From positions 1 through 64,000 of the forward strand of contig JBAROV010000258.1 of NCBI GenBank assembly GCA_049642465.1: DNA of 64,000 nucleotides. Direction: 5' to 3'. Positions 1 through 8,500 of this stretch are shown piece after piece. The stretch comes from CAWDPQ01 sp049642465. GTDB lineage: Bacteria; Acidobacteriota; Vicinamibacteria; Vicinamibacterales; 2-12-FULL-66-21. Under the pieces are notes generated by a model. The model did not search any database and had not been told where the DNA came from. It was given only the letters and a program-made list of their open reading frames with translations. The position numbers were made by a program, and so were the translations under genes. Numbering within the stretch: position 1 is the first letter of the stretch; every line of letters starts with the position of its first letter.

Positions 1-2
1 AA

Positions 3-614
3 GTGCAAGCGAGGATTTTTGAGCCGCTCTTTACAACGAAACCCCAGGGCGAAGGAACCGGGTTCGGCCTGGCGACCGTGTACGGCATCGTCAAGCAGAG
101 TGGTGGCTTCATTTCGGTATCGAGTGCCCCCGGGCGTGGCTCAGTCTTCGATATCCACTTGCCGACGCACGCGGCCAGATCTGAGATCGACACACGCCCC
201 GAGCCGGTCCTGAAGGCGGCGACGTCGACCGCCGGTGAAACGGTCCTGGTTGTGGAGGACGACAACGCAGTCCGGCGGCTCGCCCGCGACGTACTAACCG
301 CTGCTGGATATACCGTCATCGACGCCCGCGACGGCGACGAGGCGTTGGCTCGGACACGAGCCCATCCGTCCCTGGTGGATCTTGTCATCACCGATGTCGT
401 AATGCCCGGCCCCACCGGGCGGGAATTGGCCGCGCGACTTGCTGATGCATTCCCGGGCATCCGCGTGTTGTATACGAGCGGCTACACGAAGGCGGCGACG
501 ATGACAGCCGGCATCGACGTGACCGCGCCGTTTCTACCGAAACCATTCCTACCGGCGGATTTGTTGACAAAAGTGCGTGAAGTCCTGAGTGGAGCGACGC
601 GCGTCCGCATTTAA
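3..614 (+). CDS. Hybrid sensor histidine kinase, C-terminal part (ATPase tail plus receiver domain)
   Basis: This is the last 203 residues of a kinase that begins before the window; the GTG at 3 is only the first codon visible. Residues 1-55 are the end of a HATPase_c domain: an F-box-like IFEPLFTTK, then the G2 box GTGFGLATVYGIVKQSGG. A linker follows, and a receiver domain runs over 80-195 with acidic pocket E85/D86/D87, phospho-acceptor D131 in VITDVVMP, T158/S159 and K180 in LPKPF. A kinase with a C-terminal receiver is the usual hybrid type that autophosphorylates and passes phosphate internally. The input domain and partner regulator are not visible. The stop is TAA at 612-614. Confidence 0.9.
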   Translation: MQARIFEPLFTTKPQGEGTGFGLATVYGIVKQSGGFISVSSAPGRGSVFDIHLPTHAARSEIDTRPEPVLKAATSTAGETVLVVEDDNAVRRLARDVLTAAGYTVIDARDGDEALARTRAHPSLVDLVITDVVMPGPTGRELAARLADAFPGIRVLYTSGYTKAATMTAGIDVTAPFLPKPFLPADLLTKVREVLSGATRVRI

Positions 615-784
615 CCTCGGGGTCCTCGAGTGATTCGCGCGGCGTGCGGGCGTGCCACGCCATGCGGCTCGTGCCGCGCACAATCGGCGCGAGCTCTGTA
701 GAGCCTCTGCCCACGTCCGGCGGTGCGGAGCAGACTGTTTCAGCGCACCATTCGTCCAAGATCAAGCAAAGGAGGAATCGCCGA

Positions 785-1087
785 ATGTTGAATCGATGGT
801 CGCTCTTGATGCTCCTGTTGGGTGCGCTCGCGGGTTACGCCGTTGCCGGCTCGACTGTGCAGGCACAAAGTGATGCCGCACCGTTCGCAGTGGGCGACAC
901 CGTCACACTCTGGTTTGGAAAAGATGCAGCGCCGCCTGGATTTGGCAGCTCGATGCAGTGCACGGCGGATGAGATCCGCGGCAGCTACGTAAAATGCGGG
1001 CCGCGCAATCGGATAGGGGCAAGCGATCGAACGGAACGGTGGGTCACGCTGAAATACGTGGTCCAGATTACTAAGCGCGACGATTGA
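785..1087 (+). CDS. Small exported protein, function unknown
   Basis: The product is 100 residues. The ATG at 785 is chosen over upstream in-frame starts because AGGAGGAATCGCCG lies just before it and because it puts a clean Sec signal peptide at the N-terminus (hydrophobic LLMLLLGALAGYAVAG, cleavage near VQAQ). The mature part has two cysteines (MQCTADE and VKCGPR) that could form a disulphide, and ends in a short motif WVTLKYVVQITK. That ending resembles the C-terminal module of the protein at 5900-6343. I do not recognise a named family. A hairpin follows the stop. Confidence 0.7.
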   Translation: MLNRWSLLMLLLGALAGYAVAGSTVQAQSDAAPFAVGDTVTLWFGKDAAPPGFGSSMQCTADEIRGSYVKCGPRNRIGASDRTERWVTLKYVVQITKRDD

Positions 1088-1092
1088 GACTC

Positions 1093-1108
1093 CGGGGAAC
1101 ATTCCCCG
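1093..1108 (+). terminator. Hairpin after the small exported protein gene
   Basis: A perfect 6-bp GC-rich stem CGGGGA/TCCCCG (1093-1098 with 1103-1108) closes an ACAT loop six bases after the stop codon. No T-run follows, so intrinsic termination is only plausible. Confidence 0.4.
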
Positions 1109-1130
1109 CGGCTGATCGTAAAAAAGCGGC

Positions 1131-1382
1131 GTGAGGTTCGGATACCTCCTCACCGCGGCTGCCATTCAGCTGTTCGTGTTGTTCCTCCCGCTCGCGGGCG
1201 GCCTGGTCGGCCTCATTTCCGGCGGGCTGGCCGGCCTCATCGCCGTTGTCGGCTGGTTCGCCGTCGGAATTCCGCTGTCCTACTCAGCCATCGACGCTCT
1301 TGCCACGCGCCAAGAGCACGCGGCGGAGCGGTCGAAAATGCCGTCGCCGGCTGCGAGGATCCCAAGCGCCACGACTTCCTGA
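1131..1382 (+). CDS. Possible small membrane protein
   Basis: This is an 83-residue reading frame from a GTG start. Residues 3-50 are strongly hydrophobic and glycine-rich and form one or two membrane helices; the tail is hydrophilic (ATRQEHAAERSK). It ends one base before the stop of the opposite-strand gene at 1384, a tail-to-tail arrangement common in this window. No Shine-Dalgarno is obvious and no family is recognised. The hydrophobic core is the only support for coding. Confidence 0.4.
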   Translation: MRFGYLLTAAAIQLFVLFLPLAGGLVGLISGGLAGLIAVVGWFAVGIPLSYSAIDALATRQEHAAERSKMPSPAARIPSATTS

Positions 1383-1383
1383 C

Positions 1384-1878
1384 TCAGAATCGCAGCGCGA
1401 TCTGCACGCCCCGGCGATCGCCACTCACGAGCGGCGCAACCGAGACGGCCTTCAGGCCGGCTGCGCGATAGACCACGACTCGGCCTTCTACCAGCTTATC
1501 GACCACCGCTCCAGCCCCACCATAGATAATCGCCCCAGAGATTCCCAGCGCCGGATTCTGCGACGCAACGCCCGAACCGACACCGCCAATCAACGCCCCG
1601 ACGAGGATGCCGTTCCAGAGCGGGTCCCCTCCGCGCCGTGTGACCTGGCGTAGGTCCGATAGCGCGAAGTCCCGCAGCTCGCCGTTCACCATCAACGTCA
1701 TCGTGGAATCCGAGAGCTTGCCGAAGACGCCAGTAATTTCGCGGGAGGCGCCATCGAGCAAGTAGACGGTATCGCCGCTTTTGAGCTTGCCAGCGATGCT
1801 GTCGGCCGCCGAGGGCTGCGCGGCCGCGCTGAGGGGAAGCAATACGGTAACGAGAAAGGCGCCGAAGCCGATACGCAT
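1384..1878 (-). CDS. Exported glycine-zipper-like protein, unknown function
   Basis: The product is 164 residues. The start at 1878 gives a good signal peptide (MRIGFGAFLVTVLLPLSAAAQ); the frame stays open far upstream, but that part has no signal sequence and looks non-coding. The mature protein has an SH3-like beta segment (SGDTVYLLDGASREITGVFG, then LRDFALSDLRQVTRR). A glycine-rich small-residue stretch follows (GILVGALIGGVGSGVAS), typical of a glycine zipper that inserts into or packs at a membrane, then a beta-rich tail. It is probably periplasmic or outer-membrane associated. Its promoter must lie in the 122-bp divergent spacer shared with the barrel gene at 2001. Confidence 0.7.
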   Translation of the reverse strand: MRIGFGAFLVTVLLPLSAAAQPSAADSIAGKLKSGDTVYLLDGASREITGVFGKLSDSTMTLMVNGELRDFALSDLRQVTRRGGDPLWNGILVGALIGGVGSGVASQNPALGISGAIIYGGAGAVVDKLVEGRVVVYRAAGLKAVSVAPLVSGDRRGVQIALRF

Positions 1879-1989
1879 GTGAAACTCCGTGCAGGTCCGC
1901 CGGATCTGCGGACAGCGATTGTCCACAGCGTAGTAGCCTTCGCGGTTCCGGTCATGAGGAAACGATGAAAGAGGGTGAGAAGGGCGCGT

Positions 1990-1995
1990 TATGAT
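1990..1995 (+). promoter_or_regulatory. -10 box TATGAT giving a leaderless start
   Basis: TATGAT lies five bases before the ATG at 2001. With normal -10 geometry transcription begins at about 2001-2002, on the start codon. No Shine-Dalgarno and no convincing -35 box are present. Confidence 0.45.
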
Positions 1996-2000
1996 AGCCG

Positions 2001-3248
2001 ATGCTCTTCGTCCTCTTCGCCGCAGTTCTGATCTGCGTGCTCGTGCCCCAGGAGGCTGCCGCACTCCAGCAGAAAGCCTCGACCCAATTGAAAATCTTTC
2101 TGGATTGTCAGGGCTGCTTCTCGGACTTCATGCGGACCGAAATCACGTTCGTGGACTTCGTGCGGGATCGAACGGAAGCAGACGTCCACGTCCTGGTCAC
2201 GAGCGCCGAGACCGGCGGCGGCGGACGCGAATACACAGTCGCGTTCATTGGAAACGGGACGCTCAAAGGCACCGATCACACGCTCAAGACCCTGACCACC
2301 CGCGCCGACCCGGAAGACATCGTCCGCCGCCAGCTGGCGACGACGTTGAGAATCGGGCTGCTGAACTACATCGCCAGGGATGATGTGCCGAAAGGTTTGG
2401 CGGTTTCGGTGCGACTCGGGTCCGAAGAGCAGCGGCCGGCAGTCGCCGGCGATCGCTGGAACAACTGGGTTTTCAGCGTGCGTGGTTCCGCATCGTTTGA
2501 CGGCCAGGAGTCGAGCCGGGAAAAGCAAATTGGCGGAAGCATCAGTGCCGATCGCATCACACCAGACTGGAAGATCACGTTTGGCAGTGAGTTCGATCAC
2601 GAAACGGAGGAATTCGACCTGGATGAGGACGAGCCTGTAAGAGTTCGGCGCCGGGAGCGCGATTTCGAGTGGCTGGCCGTCAAGGGGCTCGGCGAACACT
2701 GGTCGATCGGCGGAACCGGGGCGATCGAATCATCGACATTCAACAACACTGAGCTGCTCTTCAGCGTCGCCCCGGCAGTCGAGTACAACGTGTTCCCCTA
2801 CTCCTCCTACACTCGTCGCCAACTCCGGGCGCAATATGCGGTGGGGGTTCGGCAGGTCAACTATTACGAAGAAACGCTGTTTGGGAAGATGCAGGAGACG
2901 CTGCCGCAGCACGAGCTCTCGCTGACATACGAACAGCGTGAGCAGTGGGGCTCCCTCGAGGCGCGCACCGAATGGTCGCAGTATCTCCACGAACTGGACA
3001 AGTCCCGCCTCGAACTCGACGGGGAACTTGCGGTGCGGCTCGCACGCGGGTTGTCGGTGGCGGCCGACCTGAACGCCTCCCGAATTCGAGACCAGCTGGG
3101 ACTTCCGGCACGGGGAGCCACTCCCGAGGAAGTGCTTCTGCGCCTGCGACGGCTCCGCAGCAGCTACGAGTACCGCTTCTCGATGAGCCTCACTTACACG
3201 TTCGGCTCCATTTTCAGCAGTGTGGTGAATCCTCGATTTGGAGAGTAG
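2001..3248 (+). CDS. Exported protein with N-terminal CxxC domain and C-terminal outer-membrane beta-barrel
   Basis: The product is 415 residues. A signal peptide (1-22) is followed by a soluble domain at about 28-135 beginning LKIFLDCQGCFSDFMR, with C36 and C39 spaced CxxC. From about 150 to the end the sequence alternates amphipathic strands with aromatic edges and finishes SLTYTFGSIFSSVV and NPRFGE, as expected for a transmembrane beta-barrel. No curated family comes to mind. It lies just upstream of another barrel protein (3326) in the same direction, with a stable hairpin between them, so the two may work together at the outer membrane. The start is supported by the -10 box directly upstream. 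Confidence 0.75.
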   Translation: MLFVLFAAVLICVLVPQEAAALQQKASTQLKIFLDCQGCFSDFMRTEITFVDFVRDRTEADVHVLVTSAETGGGGREYTVAFIGNGTLKGTDHTLKTLTTRADPEDIVRRQLATTLRIGLLNYIARDDVPKGLAVSVRLGSEEQRPAVAGDRWNNWVFSVRGSASFDGQESSREKQIGGSISADRITPDWKITFGSEFDHETEEFDLDEDEPVRVRRRERDFEWLAVKGLGEHWSIGGTGAIESSTFNNTELLFSVAPAVEYNVFPYSSYTRRQLRAQYAVGVRQVNYYEETLFGKMQETLPQHELSLTYEQREQWGSLEARTEWSQYLHELDKSRLELDGELAVRLARGLSVAADLNASRIRDQLGLPARGATPEEVLLRLRRLRSSYEYRFSMSLTYTFGSIFSSVVNPRFGE

Positions 3249-3258
3249 GGTTGGTGGA

Positions 3259-3278
3259 CTTTCGCCTTCGGGCGGAAG
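3259..3278 (+). terminator. UUCG-tetraloop hairpin between the two barrel genes
   Basis: CTTTCGCC (3259-3266) pairs with GGCGGAAG (3271-3278), with one G-U pair, around a TTCG loop closed by C-G, the very stable C(UUCG)G form. It starts ten bases after the stop at 3248. There is no T-run, so it may act as an attenuator or mRNA 3'-end stabiliser rather than a full terminator. Confidence 0.55.
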
Positions 3279-3325
3279 ACCCGCTGAGAACAAACTCGGA
3301 AGTGCCGATACACGTCTAAAGCGCC

Positions 3326-5896
3326 GTGACTTCGCGGGGATTTCTGTCCGCTCTCGCCCTCGTTACCTGGGCAGCTGTGGGGCCCCCGGCCTTCGCGCAA
3401 CCCCATGGTCCGGTGCCGACACTCCAGGCCGTTCGAGTCTCGACCCCGCTGCGAGTGGATGGTCATCTCGACGAGGAGGCGTGGCGCGCAGCCACCCCGG
3501 CCACCGGGTTCACGCAGCGCGATCCAGACGAGGGCAAGCCCGCGACGGAGCAAACCGAACTCCGGATCGTTTATGACGATGCGGCGGTCTATGTCGGCGT
3601 GAAGCTGCGCGACCGCGAACCGGCGAAGATCGTGCGCAGACTCTCGCGTCGCGACGATTTCCCCGACGCCGACCGCTTCACCATCTACTTCGACCCTCAC
3701 CACGACCATCTGACGGGAGCGACGTTCACGGTCAGCGCCGCCGGCGGGCTGTCCGACGCCGTGATCTTCAACGACACCTGGGAAGACACGTCGTGGGATG
3801 CCGTGTGGGATGCGGCGGTCTCGGTCGATGCCGAAGGTTGGAACGCAGAAATGCGAATCCCGTTTTCGCAGCTTCGTTTTCCGCGAGCCGAGCGGGACGC
3901 CTGGGGAATCAACGCGGCACGTTTCATTCAGCGGCGCAATGAGAGCGATTGGTTGCAGCTCGTTCCGAAGAAGGAGAACGGGCTGGCTTCGCGGATGGCC
4001 CATTTGACGGGCGTGAGCGGCATCCGACCGCCACGGCAATTCGAGATTGCGCCGTACACCGTCGCGCGGGCCGAGTACATCGAGCCGGATGCACCCGGCA
4101 ATCCGTTCAACGACGGCTCCCGTCTATTCGGCGGCACCGGCATCGATCTCAAGTACGGACTCACGAGCAATTTCACCGTCAACGCCGCCGTCAATCCTGA
4201 TTTCGGCCAGGTCGAAGTGGATCCCGCCGTGGTAAACCTCACGGCGTTTGAAACGTTCTTCTCGGAAAAGCGCCCGTTCTTCATCGAAGGATCGCAGATT
4301 TTCGACAACTTCGGACGTAGCGGATCCAATTCGTTCTGGGGATTCAACAACGCAGAACCGGCGGTCTTCTACTCGCGTCGTATCGGACGTTCGCCCCAGG
4401 GAGATGCCAGCGCGACGTTCGTGGACAGGCCCAATGCATCGACAATCCTCGGCGCGGGAAAGATCACGGGGAAGACGGCCAGCGGCTGGAATCTCGGCCT
4501 GCTCGAAGCGATAACAGGACGCGAGTATGCACGGCTTGACGGCGCCGATCGCGGCCGTGCGGAAATCGAGCCGCTGACCAACTATCTCGTCGCACGCGTG
4601 CAGCGGGAGCTGAAGCGGGGCGCGTTCGGTCTCCTGACGACGGCCGTTCAACGCGATCTGCGGGAACCCTCGCTGCGAGCCATGCTGCCTGCCAGTTCGC
4701 TCGTGCTGGGCGGCGACGGCCATTTGTTCCTCGACTCCAAGCGGGACTGGGTCATCACCGGCGCCTTCTCGGGCAGTCATCTTTCGGGCTCGACCGAGGC
4801 AATCACCCGCATCCAGGAAGCGTCGCAACGATACTTTCAGCGGCCTGATGCCTTTCGGTTGAACCCGGACGCCACGTCGGTGTCGGGGTGGGCCGGACGC
4901 ATCAATCTGAACCGAAACAGCGGATTGTGGCAGGTGAATGGCGCGCTCTGGGGTGTAAGCCCAGGTTTTGACAGCAGCGACGCTGGGTTCACGTGGCAAA
5001 CCGGCATTCACGGCGCGCATGGTCTGATCCTCCTGCGCAAACCAACGCCCGATCGATTCACGCGCAACCGGAGTTTCTGGGTGGCAAAGTTCTGGGCGTG
5101 GGATTCCAATCGCGTGAAGCAAGCGGACGGGACGATGATGGCGGCCTTCGGGCAGTTGCGCAACTACTGGTCGTTCGGCGGCCACCTCGGGCTGCTCCGG
5201 CGCGCGCAGGACGGCTGGGCCACGCGCGGCGGCCCGCTCATGATGTCGCCAGGTGGCGGATTCATGGGCACCTTCATTTCCAGCGACGATCGCAAACGCA
5301 TCGTGCTGGGGCTGAATGGCAATCGCGACTGGAACGAATTCGGTGGCTGGAACACCGGCGTGTCCGCATCTATCCAGGTGAAGCCCACCTCGTCCATCCG
5401 CGTGTCCGTGGAACCACAGGTCAACCGATCGCACGGACTCGCGCAGTACGTGCAGACAACGCCAGATGAGACAGCGGATGTCACGTACGGGTCGAGGTTC
5501 GTGTTTTCGGACATCGACCAGACGCAGTTTTCGATGGCGACACGCGCTACCTGGGTCATCAATCCGCGTATGTCCCTTCAGGTCTATTCGCAACCGCTGC
5601 TCGCGGTTGGAGATTACTGGAACTTCAAATCGCTGGCCGCGCCGCGCACGTTTGATTTCGACGCGTTCCGCGGTGATGTGGGCAGTCCGGATTTCAACTT
5701 CAAGTCTCTTCGCCTCAACGCCGTCTATCGCTGGGAGTGGCGCCTCGGTTCAACCCTGTACGTGGTGTGGACCGAGCAGCGCGAGGACAGCAGATATCCC
5801 GGCGTCTTCGGGTTCACCCGCGACGCGCGCGCGCTGTTTCGCGCTTCACCCGACGATGTGTTTCTCGTGAAGGTGTCGTACTGGCTGAGCCGGTGA
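3326..5896 (+). CDS. DUF5916 outer-membrane protein with CBM9-like domain
   Basis: The product is 856 residues from a GTG start, with a signal peptide ending near AFAQP. Residues about 30-225 are a carbohydrate-binding family 9-like domain (RVDGHLDEEAWRAAT near the front, and the pattern DRFTIYFDPHHD). The rest is DUF5916, recognised by the hallmark ETFFSEKRPFFIEGSQIF around residue 300-320 and a long C-terminal beta-barrel ending VFLVKVSYWLSR. The family is typical of Acidobacteriota and Bacteroidota; its substrate is not established. The CBM9-like part suggests glycan binding at the surface or periplasm. It follows the barrel gene at 2001 by 77 bp. The stop lies 3 bp from the opposite-strand stop at 5900. 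Confidence 0.9.
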   Translation: MTSRGFLSALALVTWAAVGPPAFAQPHGPVPTLQAVRVSTPLRVDGHLDEEAWRAATPATGFTQRDPDEGKPATEQTELRIVYDDAAVYVGVKLRDREPAKIVRRLSRRDDFPDADRFTIYFDPHHDHLTGATFTVSAAGGLSDAVIFNDTWEDTSWDAVWDAAVSVDAEGWNAEMRIPFSQLRFPRAERDAWGINAARFIQRRNESDWLQLVPKKENGLASRMAHLTGVSGIRPPRQFEIAPYTVARAEYIEPDAPGNPFNDGSRLFGGTGIDLKYGLTSNFTVNAAVNPDFGQVEVDPAVVNLTAFETFFSEKRPFFIEGSQIFDNFGRSGSNSFWGFNNAEPAVFYSRRIGRSPQGDASATFVDRPNASTILGAGKITGKTASGWNLGLLEAITGREYARLDGADRGRAEIEPLTNYLVARVQRELKRGAFGLLTTAVQRDLREPSLRAMLPASSLVLGGDGHLFLDSKRDWVITGAFSGSHLSGSTEAITRIQEASQRYFQRPDAFRLNPDATSVSGWAGRINLNRNSGLWQVNGALWGVSPGFDSSDAGFTWQTGIHGAHGLILLRKPTPDRFTRNRSFWVAKFWAWDSNRVKQADGTMMAAFGQLRNYWSFGGHLGLLRRAQDGWATRGGPLMMSPGGGFMGTFISSDDRKRIVLGLNGNRDWNEFGGWNTGVSASIQVKPTSSIRVSVEPQVNRSHGLAQYVQTTPDETADVTYGSRFVFSDIDQTQFSMATRATWVINPRMSLQVYSQPLLAVGDYWNFKSLAAPRTFDFDAFRGDVGSPDFNFKSLRLNAVYRWEWRLGSTLYVVWTEQREDSRYPGVFGFTRDARALFRASPDDVFLVKVSYWLSR

Positions 5897-5899
5897 CCG

Positions 5900-6343
5900 T
5901 CAGCGCGATGGATCCCCTGACTCCTCGAGAAACAACGCCTGTCCCAGATTGACCCATCGGCGCCGGCCCTGCCGCTCGACCCGGATCCACCCATTCGCCC
6001 CAAGTTCGGCCACCTCCACCGATTCGGTGGCCCTATCCGGCCAGGTCACGATATAAACCCGGTTGACTCGCAGAAAGTCTGGATTGGTCACCGTCACGGA
6101 TGGCGCGTTGGCAAGCATCACCTTCCAATTGCCGCTCTGGGCGGCATTCACAGTTGGTGTGTTCCCGACGGCTACAGTAGGCGTGTTGCCGACATTCACC
6201 GTCCCTTCGACCGTCACAATTCCGGTGCCTGGCCCCGGCACAGGTCGAACCGCCTGCCCTGAAGGCTTCACCACCCAGGCCAGCATCGCGACGACCAGCA
6301 TCGTGCCGATTACGGCGCCTCTCGAGAGCGTCGATCGCTGCAT
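5900..6343 (-). CDS. Small membrane-anchored or exported protein with NTPTV repeat and SH3-like tail
   Basis: The product is 147 residues. The start at 6343 is preceded by GGGAGGTTGAA. Residues 8-30 are a signal anchor or signal peptide. A short beta-repeat follows (VTVEGTVNVGNTPTVAVGNT, then PTVNAAQ), then a region VYIVTWPDRATESVEVAELG and the end motif GWIRVERQGRRRWVNLGQAL. The last 40 residues look like a compact SH3-type module and resemble the end of the protein at 785-1087. No family name is assigned. Tail-to-tail with the DUF5916 gene. Confidence 0.7.
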   Translation of the reverse strand: MQRSTLSRGAVIGTMLVVAMLAWVVKPSGQAVRPVPGPGTGIVTVEGTVNVGNTPTVAVGNTPTVNAAQSGNWKVMLANAPSVTVTNPDFLRVNRVYIVTWPDRATESVEVAELGANGWIRVERQGRRRWVNLGQALFLEESGDPSR

Positions 6344-6920
6344 TTCAACCTCCCACCCAATCTTCCGCTTTCCTTGGACGATCGAAAGGGTCATTTGGCT
6401 GCGCAGGGCCGCAGTCGGACCTCGAGCGCTGCCACATCTTCGCGCTTGCGGCGCTGTCCAAGAGGCACGCGTCTGACGCTCGAATTCGTGCTCGCCTTCT
6501 ATTCGACGCACCGAGATCATTTCGGCGGACATGCAGAAATGTGCGCCGGGTGCGCGATTTGTAATGGCGTGCGGGTCCGAATCGAAGAGAAAGGACCCTT
6601 GTCGGCCGAAATCCGGTGGGAATCGAGTTTGCCCTGTGACGCCACGTGCGCGCGCGTCGGCTCGGCCAGACCCTTCTCATCTTCGTGCCCTTACTGATCT
6701 GCGGAATGCGTCTCCACGCCCGAATGGTGGGAACGCCCACCGGCGTGACGCAGGAGGTGGCGCGATGTCTCAACCTCGTTCGCATTGCTGCCGCCCGCCG
6801 CAACGGACGACACGCACCCGCCGGCCGAAGCGGCCAGGCCCGTGCGAAACAATCCACCAGCACAATCGGATAGGTCCATCAACGCGGCACCCGGTGTAGG
6901 ATTGGTCCGATCGACCGATC
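6344..6920. other. 577-bp gene-poor spacer
   Basis: This divergent spacer lies between the opposite-strand gene ending upstream at 6343 and the M56 peptidase. Open frames exist on both strands (for example 6646-6873 forward and 6345-6863 reverse), but they are arginine-rich, overlap each other and show no domain, ribosome-binding site or signal peptide that convinces me. A possible -10 box TAGGAT sits at 6897-6902 and would serve the downstream gene. I see no RNA gene or repeat here. Confidence 0.5.
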
Positions 6921-7892
6921 GTGCCGATGAATTACGAGCGCCTGTTCGTCTTGGTCTGTATCAGCGTATTCACGCTCACCGGAACAGTTCTCTCTATCCT
7001 CCTGGCGTGGGCGTATCCGTGGTTACAGCGCATGCTGGCTCAACAACCACCGAGGAAACGGGCGCGGATCTGGATGGGCCTTCGTGTTTTGCCGTCGAGC
7101 GCCAGCGTGATCGCGAGCGGAGGCTTCGCGTTGGCGTTCGCGCGGTACGAACCGCGCCATACATCCGAACAGATCGGCTTCGGCCTGGTGCTCCTGGCGG
7201 CGTCCGCCGTTTTACTTTTGTTGGGCGCCGCGTGGCGAGTTGGCCGGGCGGCCTGGAATACTGCGCGCTGCCATCAGCTCGTCTCGCAATTGGGCGATCG
7301 GATCCAGACGCCGGAGTTTCCCGTCCCCACGTGGCGAGTGCCCATCGATTTTCCGCTTGCAGCGGTATCCGGGATCCTCCGGCCTCGCCTGATCCTGTCG
7401 ACACGGATTCTCGAGGAATGCCCGCCGCACGAACTGGCTACCGTCCTTCGTCATGAAGCTGCGCACGCGCGTCATCACGACAATCTGACGCGAGCGTGCC
7501 TGCTCGGGTGTCCCGATGCGCTCGGTCTCTTCCCGGCCAGTCAGAAGCTCGTCGCCGAGTGGCATCATGCCGTGGAAGAAGCCGCGGATGAGGAGGCCGC
7601 TGGCTCGGATAGTGCCGCTCGCCTGACGCTTGCCGCCGCCCTCGTGCGGGTCGGGCGGATGTCAACCGGAGCCCGGCCGTCATGGATCCCCGCACTGGCG
7701 CTGTACGACGGGCACACGCTCGAAAGCCGCGTGAGACGACTGCTGCGGAGCGATTCGGGGCAAATCCCTCCGCGGCATGGGGTTGTGTTGAGGGTTGCAG
7801 GCGCATTGATGATTGCGGCCGCTTTGTGGGTCGCAACCGGACCGCGCCTGCTGCATGGTTTTATGGAATGGGGCGTGCGGAATCTTCCTTAA
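6921..7892 (+). CDS. M56-family (BlaR1-like) membrane metallopeptidase
   Basis: The product is 323 residues. Two or more N-terminal membrane helices (about 8-35, 62-75, 86-105) precede a cytoplasmic zinc-peptidase domain with HEAAH at 178-182 and a downstream EEAAD near 219-223, the third-ligand region. A last helix lies near 288-305. BlaR1/MecR1 relatives sense a signal and cleave a BlaI repressor. Here the C-terminal penicillin-binding sensor domain is absent and no BlaI gene lies next to it, so the target is unknown. Start is GTG 6921 or the in-frame ATG six bases later. Its TAA sits inside a TTAA that also encodes the stop of the convergent gene. Confidence 0.85.
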   Translation: MPMNYERLFVLVCISVFTLTGTVLSILLAWAYPWLQRMLAQQPPRKRARIWMGLRVLPSSASVIASGGFALAFARYEPRHTSEQIGFGLVLLAASAVLLLLGAAWRVGRAAWNTARCHQLVSQLGDRIQTPEFPVPTWRVPIDFPLAAVSGILRPRLILSTRILEECPPHELATVLRHEAAHARHHDNLTRACLLGCPDALGLFPASQKLVAEWHHAVEEAADEEAAGSDSAARLTLAAALVRVGRMSTGARPSWIPALALYDGHTLESRVRRLLRSDSGQIPPRHGVVLRVAGALMIAAALWVATGPRLLHGFMEWGVRNLP

Positions 7893-8431
7893 CTCTGAGC
7901 TGGGACAGTAAAGGGGGTAGACACGCTCGTGGTGCCCCACTCCAGCCGTAACGTCGCGCCTTGCGGCGTGTCGTCAATCGAATAGGTCACTTGTTCGGCC
8001 GGCGTCTTCGCGGATCCAACCCTCATCGGAACTCGTCCAAGGTCCTGCCCTTCCGTGTAAGCCGTGCCCCACTGCCCCGTCTCCTTGCTGATCACCAACT
8101 GCCATTCCTTGTCCCCTGGCACCGTGAACAACGTGTAGGTGCCGGCTGGAACTGACAGATTCCCGAATTTCAGCGGCTTATCCGTTTTGAGCGTCGTCGC
8201 TTCGTCTGCGCCGGCGCGCCAGATTTTGCCGTTTGGCGCCACGTCCCCTATCGAGCGGCCTTTCAGGTACGGGCGCCCGTACTCAATCGATATGTTTGCC
8301 CCGTCGATCGTCCACTCCGTTCTCACGTGCGGACTGCCTCCCTTGCCCGGGTGGACGTTTGTGGTCTTTTGTGCGGCGACCGACGCGGTGCACAGGGCCA
8401 CTATCGCGATCGGCGTTGCGTATCGGATCAT
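7889..8431 (-). CDS. DUF2911 exported protein
   Basis: The product is 180 residues with a signal peptide (MIRYATPIAIVALCTASVAAQ). The mature chain matches DUF2911: SIEYGRPYLKGRSIGDV, IWRAGADEATTLKTDKPL, VPAGTYTLFTVPGDKEWQLV and the closing LRLEWGTTSVSTPF. The function of the family is unknown; proteins are exported and common in Bacteroidota and Acidobacteriota. A GAGGTCGA ribosome-binding site lies before the ATG. The 3' end overlaps the M56 gene by four bases through a shared palindromic TTAA. Confidence 0.9.
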   Translation of the reverse strand: MIRYATPIAIVALCTASVAAQKTTNVHPGKGGSPHVRTEWTIDGANISIEYGRPYLKGRSIGDVAPNGKIWRAGADEATTLKTDKPLKFGNLSVPAGTYTLFTVPGDKEWQLVISKETGQWGTAYTEGQDLGRVPMRVGSAKTPAEQVTYSIDDTPQGATLRLEWGTTSVSTPFTVPAQS

Positions 8432-8465
8432 TCGACCTCCTCTTTTCCGATCATAGTACCAAACT

Positions 8466-8500
8466 CCCTTTTCCCTTTTCCCTTTTCCCTTTTCCCTTCC
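8466..8500 (+). repeat. Tandem 7-bp repeat, CCCTTTT x5
   Basis: Four exact CCCTTTT units (8466-8493) and a fifth, CCCTTCC (8494-8500), run directly into the stop codon of the symporter gene at 8501. On the transcribed strand this is a purine run (AAAAGGG)n. A related AAGGGAA word recurs at 23565-23585. Confidence 0.85.

Noticed and set aside
4124..5593. A 489-codon open frame opposite the DUF5916 gene.
   Set aside because: It is antisense to conserved barrel sequence. The arginine- and histidine-rich product has no domain, and there is no ribosome-binding site.
6345..6863. A 172-codon reverse frame and several forward frames in the spacer before the M56 gene.
   Set aside because: They overlap one another, are arginine-rich, and lack signal peptides, ribosome-binding sites and domains. 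The expected BlaI repressor is not among them.
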